Of a stretch of DNA of 64,000 bases, positions 46,857-57,365 are shown piece by piece; position 1 is the first letter of the stretch, and the number at the start of each line of letters is the position of its first letter. The position numbers were made by a program, and so were the translations under genes. Under the pieces are notes generated by a model. The model was given only the letters and a program-made list of their open reading frames with translations. It was not told the origin of the DNA and did not search any database. The stretch comes from Paratinospora sagittata (taxonomy: Eukaryota; Streptophyta; Magnoliopsida; Ranunculales; Menispermaceae): contig CM069607.1 in the NCBI GenBank assembly GCA_035771175.1, positions 13,772,001-13,836,000 of the forward strand, read 5' to 3'.

Positions 46857-47564
46857 AGAGGTAGCTATCTCAACAACAAAAAAAAAATTATTTCTATCAC
46901 ATTCTATTTTTATCATAAAATAAAAAAAAAACTACTATCTTTGCCTTACTAAATTTTTTAAAACACTATTTTCATTTTTTTCTCATATTTTAATCATTTT
47001 CAAAACATCTTTTTTATTTATTTTTTTAATTGTTAACACTCAAAATCTTAAATTATTACAAAAATTCTTTACTTCATTGTTATGACCTCCTCTTTAACAA
47101 AAAAATTACTAAATTATTAAGAGATTTTTTTATTTTATTTTTTTTATCATATTTAGTATTTAAATTACATGAAATCGAATATTTTAGAGTTTTTATTCGC
47201 GAAAACATTGCCCAAAGTGAGAGAAAACTGGTGTGGATGAAAAAAAAATCGTAATTGGTTTGGACATGTAATACTGAACCGATCGCGATAAGTTCAGTCA
47301 TTTTCGATTGAACCTAATGTTTTAGGTTCTGTCATCTCTGACCAAATAATTCAGAAAAAATATTTTTACATTTGGTTCGGTCTTGTGCGACCGAACCTAA
47401 AACATTTGGTTCGGTCCGACAAGATCGAACCCCACGACAATAAAATTTAAAAAATCTTTTCAAAATAAGAAAAAAAGAAAAACAAAGGTATTTTGATATA
47501 ATCACATGTGGTAGTTTTTTGTGGTGCAAAGAAGATTTTTTTGTAATTCAATTAGCAACCCTCT
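46857..47564. repeat. Foldback element related to 29,330-30,545
   Basis: The edges AGAGGTAGCTATCTCAA and the inverted TTGCTAA..AGAGG (AATTAGCAACCCTCT) resemble each other. In the right half, about 47,376-47,430, GGTTCGGTC and GACCGAACC occur as palindromes around GTGC and again as GGTTCGGTCCGACAAGATCG. The same words mark the repeats at 28.4, 29.7 and 30.2 kb. Open frames within are short and meaningless. Confidence 0.4.
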
Positions 47565-48582
47565 TTATTTATGTACCCAAAAAAAGGTGCTTCTATTTGT
47601 ACCCACAAATGAGTTTGTCGTCTAAATAATAAATCATTAATACCTATACACTGCCATAATGTGTCTCAAAACTAATTCATTTTATCATTTTTTCTCTCAA
47701 ATCTTTAGTGTCCTTACCACTTTAGCTGCCGTCATCTTCCTTCATTTTCAATCTCATATCATTTCTACAGAATTTCTTTCCTTTCAAATACAATCAATAG
47801 CTTTAAAATTAATCTTTGAAGGCTTAGAATCATCTTGAAAGTAATGTAAAATCATTAACAAATCCAATTTGTTGTGTTTTTAATATGGTGGAAACCAAGC
47901 CCTGGGGTTTTCAAAAGTCCCATTCATCGACACACTTGGACGACAATATGGTGCCGAAATCAAGTTGGGGAGACAACACACAACAATCAAAGGTGAGTGA
48001 GTGTTTTTTTTCTTTTTTTTTTGGAGTGTTAAACGTCTCTTTTTGCCAAAAAAATTAAAAATTAAAAAAAATCATGTTTTGATTTGGTCTTGCATCACTG
48101 AAGCAAATTTGTTTAGTTCGACCACACAACCAAGGGCTACGATTTAGTCAGCTATGACCAAATAAAAGCTCTTGGTTGTGACCAAACCTACTGTTTGTTT
48201 TTGTTTTTTTGTTTTGTTTCGATTTTCTCTGATTGAACCAACTATTTTTGAGTTTTTAGCTTGTTCTAGTGCATCAATATTGATTTTATGAGGTTATTTT
48301 AATATTGCCTATGATATTTCTTTGGCTATTTTTTGTCTATTTGTAATTTTTTTTTAAATTCGGATGAAGTGTCAACGAGGGGATGAGAAATATCATATTT
48401 GAACAAGATCTTAAATTGCACAAGTGTGGTGGTCGAAGATGAGGTTATAACACAAGATGTAGTGAACTTACATTGTGATTAGTGTTTAAAGTAACGTTTT
48501 TTTTTTCCCTCTTACATCTAATGGTTGAATAGTGAATGTAAGTTCTTATTTATTTAATGTATTTTCTTTTGACTATATAGGT
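47565..48582. other. AT-rich spacer with a further GGTTTGGTC-like segment
   Basis: From 48,080 to 48,250 there are related words (GATTTGGTCTTGC, AGTTCGACCACA, TTGTGACCAAACC), perhaps another decayed member of the foldback family. The left edge (GGTGCTTCTATTTGTACCC near 47,587) resembles the MITE end at 27,993. No gene recognised. TAGGT at 48,578-48,582 directly precedes the Tat LTR and would be its target duplication. Confidence 0.4.
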
Positions 48583-48961
48583 TGTTGGTACAAGATTTGT
48601 AGACGATGAGGTTGAGGGAAGATGTTGATCTGAAACTTCGCGAGGTGCTGGGAAAATCGCCGGAGGTTGGTGATCTGAGAGAGAGAGAAAATAAGAGAGA
48701 ATAAGCTATTGTGAGGAACACCGGTGTGGTGTCGGCCAAAGACCCTCCAATGCCTAAGTTAGTTCAGAACTGCGTAATACTGAATTTAGTCGAGAATGAC
48801 TTAGAGTTGCTTACCATGGCTTGGGCTGCGTGCCCGGTTAGACAGATCTGTCACGCTTGTCAGGAACAGAACAGGTCGGTATATCTATGTGATATGTGTT
48901 ATGTCTCACTGGACCAGACTAATATGGTTAACGTGTCTTATGCTAGGTATATGGTTTAACA
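48583..48961 (-). mobile_element. 3' LTR of Tat copy 2, internally deleted
   Basis: The edges TGTTGGTACAAG and GGTTTAACA fit the family ends, but it is only 379 bp, against 877 bp for the LTR of copy 1. The missing part lies between CTTACC and ATGGCTTGGGC near 48,818 and includes the TATA box region. Directly right of it, GTTACCTCCCAAG is the inverted polypurine tract. Confidence 0.8.
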
Positions 48962-49354
48962 GTTACCTCCCAAGTTTCGAGCAAGACTAATTGCTTGAAG
49001 GTTATAAGAAATGACAAATACTGAGCCATTTAATGCATGTGACAGTTGTGCTCCAAAAACTGTGCAGATGTGCGTTGCCTGACAGTAAAACCTCCAATGC
49101 ACGACCTCTGACTTTGAGACATTGATTTTGCCTAGGGATTCGTGCTCATAATTACGCCTTACAGGTCATTTGCCTATAAATAGAGAACTGCTCATTTGCT
49201 TTCCATTCATCAACTGCACTCTGAGAGATTGGTAATCGCTTGCTCGACTATTCTGGTCTTCCATTCTTGCGCGGTAACTCCTTACTCCGAGCTTTTCCTT
49301 TGTTTTTCTGCTAGGTAGTCTGTAGCTTGTAGGCATATCCCTTAGGTTGTTTAG

Positions 49355-51665
49355 ATGGCTAGTTCTACCGTAAGTCTTCTTGCTGATCAGAGGGCTTCTT
49401 CTTCTTCTTCTATGGAGGTCTCTTACGAGGACCTCTTCCCAGAAGAGAGAGGTGGGGCCGACCCTCAGATCGGAGGGAGTGCAGTAATCCTATCCTCTTC
49501 CGAGGAGACCGAGGAGGACGAGGAGGTGCTTGATGTCGCACCACTTTTAGTTGATAGATCCCAGAGTAGGCTTGGTACTGTCAAGCCTAGTACATCAGGT
49601 CGGGTACACGTATCCCCTGAGCCTGAAGATGCCGTGGTGGGTGAGATCTTCTACTCAGTAAATCGCGTCCCATCCAAAATAAAGGAGCATCACCTTGCTC
49701 AGTTGAGAAAGGAGGTCGGGATACCCAATCGAATTGGGTTGAGGGCACCTGCTCCTGGGGACCGAGCCAGTCACCCTAACAAAGGAGAGGTTGCACTGTA
49801 TACCAACCTGTTTGATGACAGATTGATCTTGCCTCTCGATATATCCATATGTTGCCTGCTCGGCCATATAAGGATTGCCCATGCTCAACTCAGTCCCAAT
49901 GTGTTGAGGGCTATTCTGAGTTGCCTTGTGCTCTGAAAGGAGAGAAAATGGCCAGAATTTAACTTTCAAGACTTTGCTCTCGTATATCGACTAAAATCCC
50001 ACCCGAAGTGTAGCGGTTGGTATTATGCGTCGACTCATCAGGGTGCCGAGGAAGGGCAACTCCTAATTACACAGAGCCAAACCTCAAATAAATCATGGAA
50101 AGATAAATGGTTTTTTGCCTTGGGGCCTTGGGCGGAGGAAGCTTGCGTACTGGCCACTTTCAGGAAACCAGGTACCGAGCTTCCTCCATAACTTGTCTTT
50201 ATTTGTTGTCTTTGTTCTGCTCGGTAGGGCTGACATGTTTTTCTTTCTTGTCAGGTACTTAGGAGAGACCGAGCAGAGACGAAGCATTCGACTTCTCTCG
50301 CATCGACGAAATCTATCGGCTTCCCTTTGCAGATCGGTGATACAAGGTTATACTCACTCCAAAGAGGTTGTATCGAGCCGGTGTAATTACCGAGAATAAA
50401 GTTTTCTCAGGACGTAAGTTTAGCTTATTGTGTTTTGCTCTTGTACCGACCAATTTTGTAGTTTATGAGCTGATACATTGTGTCTATAATATAGGTTTTT
50501 CTGCTCCCGGTTTTCTCACCAAGATTAAGACAAGGAAAAGAGAAAGACGATAAGTCTGAGGAGGTGGCATCGAAGAGGGGCGTCGCTGGTCGGTATACAA
50601 TCGACCATTCCATGCTGAAGGACATGTCTGCTGAGTGAGCAACTGCCATTCAGGGCCCTGTAGGTAGATCGTTGAGCAGCGCCCTACGAAAGACCCTGGC
50701 TTTGAAGGGGAAAACCCCGGCCTTTTCCTCTGAGCAAGTGATTATTCCTGTTCGGGAGACTAGGTCGGTGGGCAGCAAATCCAAGTCTTCTGCTCCTACC
50801 GACCATGGAGCTTCCAAGAAGGCGAAATTCGGAGAAGACGACCGGATCATAACCAAGATTGGGGACATCAACCTGAACATTGACAACTACCAGGTCGGTG
50901 TCCCCAACGTCTTCTCGATAGTGATGAATGACGAGGAAATGTTCGAAAGCATGGCTGATGCCTTTATGAAGTCGGTGGAGGTAAGTGTTCCTACTTAATT
51001 CATTTTGTTGTCGGTGTGCTCTTCATTTGTGGTCATGACTTAATCTTTTTGGCGTTTGAAGGTTGTTGTTCAGCATGCATACAACCTTCGCTGGATCAAG
51101 AACCACTTCGTCAAGTTTCAAGACGTAGTGAAGAAGGCCCAGACTACCTCGGTGATCTGGGAGTCCAAGGTTGTAGCTCGGGATGCCGAGATCAAGAAGT
51201 TGAAGGAGCAGCTAAAGCTCAAGGAAGTGGAAGTGGAGTTAGTTCAGGACGAGTTGACCAGGTACCGAGCTCAGTTTCGGGCTGTTATGGAAACTGAGGT
51301 TGAAGAACTCTGTTAGGCCCAGGTGGATCGATCCTGCATAAAGGCAATAACAATATACCGTGCTGATTTAGAGGAGTTTTTTGCCGACTCGGTAGATTGG
51401 AGTAACTTCGACAGGTGGGCCAGCTCGGCAACTGGAGAGGTTTTGGAAGAGGAGGCCTAGGCTGAAGACCAGGGTGCTACAGCCGTAGTTCTGGGAGCAT
51501 CATCCGAGCCGTCACAGGCTGGGGCTACCTCCACGGTTTCGGGTACATCGTCCGAGCAGCCTTAGACTTACGACTCTGAGGAGGAGGCGTGCCGAGTCGA
51601 TGATGATGATGATTCGGTCAGTCTGAGTAAGATCCTGCACCGTTCCACTGGTCCGGAGTCGTAGT
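49355..51665 (+). pseudogene. Antisense spliced gene of Tat element (copy 2)
   Basis: Runs opposite to pol. The start codon at 49,355 opens 193 codons: a Ser-rich and acidic start (LFPEERGGADPQ, SSSEETEEDEEV), VDRSQSRLGT, HHLAQLRKEVGIPNRIGLRA and LPLDISICCLLGHIRIAHAQ, then RAILSCLVL where a TGA now ends the frame one codon before a Trp in copy 1. Introns supported by copy 1 are 50,172-50,254, 50,414-50,494 and 50,981-51,061. After the third comes VVVQHAYNLRWIKNHFVKFQ and a Lys/Glu-rich coiled coil (EIKKLKEQLKLKEVEVELVQ). Stops at about 51,315 and later end it. The middle part resembles the putative gypsy-type transposon protein family (PF04195, from memory). Function is unknown. Confidence 0.7.
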
Positions 51666-51899
51666 TAATCTTTTTTAGTCTCGGCCGTATTTTTTGTAAG
51701 GGCCTGCGTGCCCCAGTAGTCCTCTATTCCTCTTTGTACTATGCTTCAGTATTAATGAAATGTCCATTTTTGCTTAGACTTAATCCTGCTCTCATTTGTT
51801 TTGTGCCAGTCTCTTTACTTAATTTTTCTAAGAATTTGCTAGGTCATGTGGTCGGTAGGAAACATATAACTTCGTTTTTAGCTCTGAATAATTAAGTTC

Positions 51900-52145
51900 T
51901 CTTCTCGGTAGCGGTTTGATCGCTGCTTCAAGGCACTTCAAGGGTCATTGACCCTTATTCTTGGTAGTATCTGCCCTTCTGGGGCAATACCCCAAGGCAC
52001 TTTTGACTGTGGTCATCTTCTCGGTAGGTACGTAGTTAGAGCTTGGTACCCCCAAGGCATTCTAGGGCCGGGGCCCTTATTCTCGATGGCTTCCTATCTG
52101 GTCGGTAGTCCCAAGGCACTTTTGTTTGTAGATCGTAGACGCAGA
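51900..52145 (-). repeat. CCAAGGCACTT/TCTCGGTAG repeat
   Basis: Inverted counterpart of the array at 11.8-12.0 kb: CCAAGGCACTTT-like words recur four times at 55-75 bp spacing, each linked to a TCTCGGTAG-like word. In the Tat family it lies between integrase and the 3' end of the antisense gene, so it may serve as a shared terminator region for convergent transcripts. Confidence 0.6.
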
Positions 52146-52237
52146 TTTGTAGAAAGATAACTCTTGGTTATTGTAGAAATATCTCGAACAAACACTTGTA
52201 GGAATTTAAAAATAAAACTAGAGGTAAGCAACACCTC

Positions 52238-52408
52238 GGCAAATACTGTAACATAGCTACTGAGCTGTTGCTACTACTGCTACCAGTCAGATCTTCAAGC
52301 TCGTACACCCCTGTGCGAAGTGTTGCAGTGATCTTGTAAGGCCCTTCTCAGTTGGGACCGAGGGCCCCTGCTCCAGGTTCTCGCGAAATACTGTAACATA
52401 GTTACTGA
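52238..52408 (-). repeat. Tandem duplicate of the integrase 3' end
   Basis: The sequence from CTACTGAGCTGTTGCTACTA through GATCTTCAAGCTCGTACACC to GCTCCAGGTTCTCGCG repeats that at about 53,137-53,320, with a few percent difference; the copy at 53,137 has an extra segment (CTTGAGGTGCTCCGC...) that is missing here. It is a partial duplication of the end of integrase, made before the MITE inserted at its edge. Confidence 0.75.
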
Positions 52409-53129
52409 TAGGGGTGTAAGCAACCCGACCTACCCAACCCAACCCAACCCGACCAAACCCGACCAAACCCGACCATTTCAGGTCGGGTTTGATTGATATG
52501 TCGGGTTGGTCGGGTTAATTTTTTAGCAACCCAACCATACCCGACCCGACTTGACCTCTTAAAATTTATAAACATATTATATATATATAATAAAGATACT
52601 AAAAAATTATTACATATAAGGCCTCTAATTAAGAAGGCCATAACCCTCAACTATTTTTTTTGAATTGTTGGGTTAGATGGTAATAAAAATTGGATAAAAA
52701 TCATAAGATGGGTGCTTGAGACTAAAAGAGAAAAGTTTCATTTTAGTTCCACATTGCTTGTTGAGAAGAATGAGTGACTCTCCTTATCTATAAAAGCCCA
52801 TCAACTCCTTATTCATTATCATTCTCATAAGTCAAATTTAAGACTACCTTGGCTTGTACATATATGAATTTTCCCAAAAAAGAGAAATCTCATATTTTAA
52901 AGTTTAAATAGTAGTTTAATAAGCTTCCACATGATAATCCAACATATTTTATTACTAATAAAAGCTTAAATAGTACTTATTAAGTTTTAAAAAAATTGGG
53001 CTATTTAATGGGGGCCCAACCCGACCGACCCGACCTTAGGTCAGGTGGCATCGGGTTCGATTCGTTGCCACTCAACCTCATCGGGTCGGGTGGGTTTGGG
53101 GGCAAAAACTCGACCCGATTTCACTCCTA
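52409..53129. mobile_element. hAT-type MITE with CCCGACC ends
   Basis: The element starts TAGGGGTG and ends CACTCCTA, near-perfect hAT-like ends, flanked by GTTACTGA (52,401-52,408) and TTTACTGA (53,130-53,137), 7 of 8 bases alike. Both ends are full of ACCCGACC words in inverted orientation, so the termini can fold back strongly. It is 721 bp long and does not encode a transposase. Confidence 0.75.
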
Positions 53130-53159
53130 TTTACTGAGCTGCTACTACTACTGCTGATG

Positions 53160-54240
53160 CCTATTGGTAATACTTCTTGAGGTGCTCCGCATTTCAAGGC
53201 TTAGGAATTCTTCTGCCAGTCAAATCTTCAAGCTCGTACACCCCTGTGCGAAGTGTCGCAGTGATCTTGTAAGACCCTTCCCAGTTGGGATCGAGGGCGC
53301 TTGCTCCAGGTTCTCGCGTGTTCAGCATGACTTTCCTTAATACTAGGTCGCCGACTTTGAAGCTTCTGTGCTTCACTTTGGCATTGTAGTACTTCGAGAT
53401 CCTCTGCTGGTATGCAGTTAACTTGAGTTATGCTTGTTCTCTTATTTCTTTAAGTAGATCCAAGTCGGTGCGCAGAGTTTCCATGTTCCTAGCTTCGTCG
53501 AAGTAGGTTGTCCTCAAGGTCGGTATACCGACTTCAACTGGTATGACAACCTCCATTCCGAAGGCTAAGGAGAATGGTGTTTCGCCGGTGGTTGTTCGAG
53601 AAGTGGTGCGGTATGACCAGAGGACTTGAGGCATGTCCTCAGCCCACATTCCTTTATTTTCCTTGAGCCTGGCCTTCAATGTGTGCTTGATAATCTTGTT
53701 CACGGCTTCCACTTGACCATTAGCTTGAGGATGGGCTGGAGTAGAAAAGAAATGTCGAATACCGAGGTCTTCGCAGAATGATCGGAACCTTGCATTGTCG
53801 AATTGTTTGCCGTTATCGGATATGATGGCATACGACACAAAATCGATTGCCAGACGATTTCTGCTCAGTAATTCTTGCTAACGGTTCAGCCTCTGCTCAC
53901 TTGGTAAAGTAGTCAACAACTAAAATTGCAAACTTGACCTGGCTCTTACAGGTCGGTAGAGGTCCTATCAAGTCCACCCCCCACTGAGCAAAAGGTCATG
54001 GGCCCTACAATGGAGAAAGATTTTTCGCTGGAGCTCGAATGTTTGTTCCATGTTTTTGGCAGCTATCGCACTTCCGAGCTATTCATATGGCGTCTTTATG
54101 GATTGTTAGCCAATAATAGCCCTAGCGAAGGACCTTGTATGCGAGAGTCCTTCCACCTGAATGGTTACCACATGTGCCCGCATGGATCTCCTCCAAACTC
54201 ATCATGCCTGCTCCTCCCGTAGGCATCTTAAATAAGGCAT
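53160..54240 (-). pseudogene. Integrase of Tat copy 2
   Basis: The minus-strand core frame 53,838-53,428 has the SDNGKQFDNARFRSFCEDLG segment with the second catalytic Asp, HFFSTPAHPQANGQVEAVNK with the catalytic Glu, and the GETPFSLAFGMEVVIP block. The first Asp lies upstream near 53,900 (VVDYFTK) and is cut off by a stop (TGA for Trp) and a frame break at about 53,840. The C-terminal part (53,376-53,194) has SFKVGDLVLRKVM and DPNWEGSYKI, the GPY/F-type end, and there is no chromodomain. Compared with copy 1 the catalytic part is well kept, but the gene cannot make a full protein. Confidence 0.85.
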
Positions 54241-55481
54241 AGAGAAGCTATGCCTATACATCTGATCATTTAGTAATGAATATCTGACAGCTTGTCTTTG
54301 TACTTTCCTTGCTCTGATTTTGTTCTCGGGGAGGTTGCCATTTCGTAGGAAGCTTTCCATATGGTCCATTCAGAATGGGTTCTGGCTGAGTGTGCCGACC
54401 TGTTGGTCGATACTATCTTTCCCGATGCTCCTTTCGGGTAAGAATTCCACTAGGACCTGGATCATGAGCTTGGCCTCCGAGGAGGAGGCTAGCTTAGAGA
54501 GTACATCGGCCAAGGTATTTTCTGCCTTAGGCACTTGTGTCAGTTTATATGCCTTGAGCTTTCTTAATATGGCCAGTGCTTCCTTCAGATATGCTTACAA
54601 TTTATCATCCTTAGCCTGGTACTCTAAAGTGACCTGCCTTGCGACGAGCTGGGAGTCGCAATGGGCGAGAGGCTTTTTCACCCCCAGCTAAGGGCGAGTC
54701 GCAAGCCAGCCAGAAGTGCTTCATACTTTGCTTCGTTATTGGATGCTGGAAAATCGAAACGAAGATCACATAAATGCTTCTCACCTCTGGAGGAGATGAA
54801 GACTATTCCAACCCCACATCCTTACTTGCAGGAAGAACTGTTGACGAATAGCCTTCAGGCTTCTTCAGGGTCCTGGTCGGTGATCGGACATATCTGAGGT
54901 AACTCAGACAAAAAATCCGCCAATGCTTAGCCCGTCATAGTTGTTCAAGGTCGGTACTCAATGTCGAATTCACTCAACTCGATGGCTCATTTAGTCAACC
55001 GTTTGGATGTTTCCGGCCTCAGGAGCACTTGCCTGAGCGGGTGTTTGGTGAGAACGACTATGGTGTGGGCTGAGAAGTAAGGTCTCAGCTTTCGGGCTGA
55101 AGTGATGAGTGCCAGTGCCAGCTTCTCAATCTTTGGATATCTCGTCTCTACGTCGAGCAAAGACTTGTTGGTGTAGTAGACCGCTTTCTGGCTTCCTAGC
55201 TCTTCTCTGACCAGGGCCCAGCTAGCAGCTGCTTCTGAAACTGCTAGATATAAGAAGAGTTGTTCCCCTTGAAGGGGTTTCGAGAGTAGAAGAGCCTGAC
55301 CTAGATAAGCATTTAGCTCCTGAAAGCCCTTCTCGCATTTCGGGGTCCACTCCACTGCCTTCTTCTTGATGAGCTTGAAGAACGGAAGACATATGTTTGT
55401 GGACTTTAAGATGAACCTGCTCAGTACGGCTACGCACCCAGTGAGCCTCTGGACTTCCGTCATCGTGCGAGGTTCTCGCAT
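54241..55481 (-). pseudogene. RNase H and second (archaeal-type) RNase H of Tat copy 2
   Basis: The minus-strand frame 55,481-54,987 holds the connection and first RNase H of Ty3/gypsy pol (MTEVQRLTGCVAVLSRFILK, then KAVYYTNKSLLDVETRYPKI with the conserved E-x-R-Y-x-x-x-E-x-x-A-L region). Further on, about 54,750-54,480, the NEAKYEALLAGLRLAL block and HCDSQLVARQV are visible; these belong to the additional, archaeal-type RNase H that characterises Tat elements. Stops break the second domain at about 54,598 and elsewhere. Confidence 0.75.
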
Positions 55482-56050
55482 GTCGACTAGAGCTTGGATC
55501 TTGTCGGGGTTTGCTTAGATTCCCCTCTGATTGAGGAATCCCAAGAATTTGCCGAGCTCACTCAAAATATGCACTTTGCCGGGTTGAGCTTCCTCAATAT
55601 CGTGAATACCTATGATAGATCAGTAGGATGAGCTGTCGATTCCACGCTTTTGACCAATATGTCGTCGACGTAGACTTCCATGTTCACTCCAATTTTTTCT
55701 TGAACATGTTGTTGACCAGCCTCTGAAAAGTAGCCCCGACATTTTTTAGGCCGAAAGGCATCACCTTATAGCAATACAGACCTCGGTCTATAATGAAGGT
55801 TGTCCTCTCTTCATTTCTGCGACTCAGCACAATCTGGTTATACCCTGAATACGTGTCCATGAAGCTCAATAGCTCGTGACCTACAGTTGCATCTACTAGT
55901 TGGTCGGGAAAAGTATCCTTTGGGCAGGCTTTGTTCAGGTCAGTAAAGTCGACGCATGTTCTCCACTTCTCGTTGGATTTCTTGACCATCACTACGTTGG
56001 CCAACCAATCGAGGTATAATACTTCTCTAATGAAGCCGACCGTCAATAAC
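55482..56050 (-). pseudogene. Reverse transcriptase core of Tat copy 2
   Basis: Minus-strand sequence encodes the polymerase palm: TCVDFTDLNKACPKDTFPDQ, then DTYSGYNQIVLS with the first catalytic Asp, YKVMPFGLKNVGATFQRLVN, and, after a frame break at about 55,684, the YVDD motif in VYVDDILVKS (near 55,665-55,640). A stop interrupts the chain a little further on. It copies the element RNA into DNA; this copy is inactive. Confidence 0.85.
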
Positions 56051-56054
56051 TTGT

Positions 56055-56690
56055 CTACCTCCTCTCGTAGACCTTAAGCTCGGTCGGAGCTGAGAGCTTT
56101 TTTTTTTTCTGTAGGACCGGCCTGGCCTCCGGGTCAACGTTTAGTTGGTGCACTATCACACTAGTCGGTATTTCGAGCATATCTTCATGTGACCAGGCAA
56201 AAACGTCTCTGTGTTCTCGTAAGATGCCGACCAGGTGATCGGTGAGGGAGAGACTCATCCCCGCACCGACCTTGACAGTCCTAGCTGGATCGTCCCCGAT
56301 CTGCACCTCAACCCATTTATCCTGAGGTTCGAGCCCTGACACCTCTTCCTGGGGGTTGAGGTCGGAACTGGCTGGATGCTCTAGGAGCATTAATTGCTCA
56401 CCTGTAGACTTCAGACTTTTCTCATGTCCTGTCTTCTTCTTCACAGCCGTCACATAGCAGTCCCGTGACTCCTTCTGGCTACCCCATACTACTCTGACGT
56501 CTCGCTCTATTGGGAACTTCAGAGCCAGACGATAGGTTGATACGACCATTTTTAGGTTATTAAGGAGGGGTCGTCCTATGATGGTGTTATAGACGGTAGG
56601 ACCCTTTACCACCAAAAAACTAGTCATAACCGTGATTTTGTGCTCAGAGTCACCGACCGTTTCTGGTAAAGTTATCCGTCCTTCGGGCAT
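56055..56690 (-). pseudogene. Protease-RT linker of Tat copy 2
   Basis: The minus-strand frame contains TSFLVVKGPTVYNTIIGRPL, the conserved segment that follows the protease active site in Tat/Athila pol, then an acidic linker, and HRDVFAWSHEDMLEIPTSVI, which marks the entry to reverse transcriptase. An A run at about 56,100 (KKKK) lies near the end of the frame and may cause the shift to the next frame. Confidence 0.75.
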
Positions 56691-57365
56691 GATGTTTTTT
56701 TTGGTAAAGCCGATCAGAGGGACATCTACTGGGGTCAGCTGAGCCTTGGTCAGTCCTAGTTTCTCAAACGCTGACCACTAGAGGATATCTGCCGAGCTAC
56801 CATTATCGACCAACATTCGACAAATTTTGTAGTTGGCCACGGTCATTGTAACTACTAAAGCGTCGGCACACGGTTGGATTATGTCTTGAGCTTTCTCCTC
56901 GGTGAAGGTAATCGCAAAGTCGACCTGCTTCTGTTTCTCAGGTCTGTACCCGAGGTTCATGACTTTTGACCTTGATTCCTGGACGTATGCCTTCATAGCC
57001 CGGTTCGAGGTACCGATCTGATATCTGCCGAAAATTTTTCTTATCTCACCTACCAGCCCAGTTTGGTTGTCTTCTGGGGTCCTTCGCCGATTGAGATTTT
57101 TCACGAACTCCCTCAGATGACCTTTGCGGATTAGCGTTTCAATCTCTTGCTTGAAGTCATAGCACTGGTCGGTATCGTGACCGTGGTCTTGATGGTACCG
57201 ATAATACTTCTTCTTATCCAGCTGTTCCGCGGGCGTTTTTAACTTTCGGGGCCATCGAATGTACTTTATGTTCTGGATTTTGAGGAGGACCTGCTCTAAT
57301 GAAGCAATAAGAGGCGTGTAGTTAGAGTACACGTTGTAAGGTATTTTGTTACTCCTCTAATCTCG
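56691..57365 (-). pseudogene. Gag nucleocapsid region and protease of Tat copy 2
   Basis: The minus-strand frame 57,332-56,778 has a zinc-knuckle-like YHQDHGHDTDQC, in which the first Cys of the C-x2-H-x4-H-x4-C arrangement is changed to Tyr (KKYYRYH), and at its end RMLVDNGSSADIL, the retroviral-type aspartic protease active site (D-x-G-S). The frame is cut by a TAG right after ADIL. Upstream is the LEQVLLKIQN linker. Confidence 0.75.
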
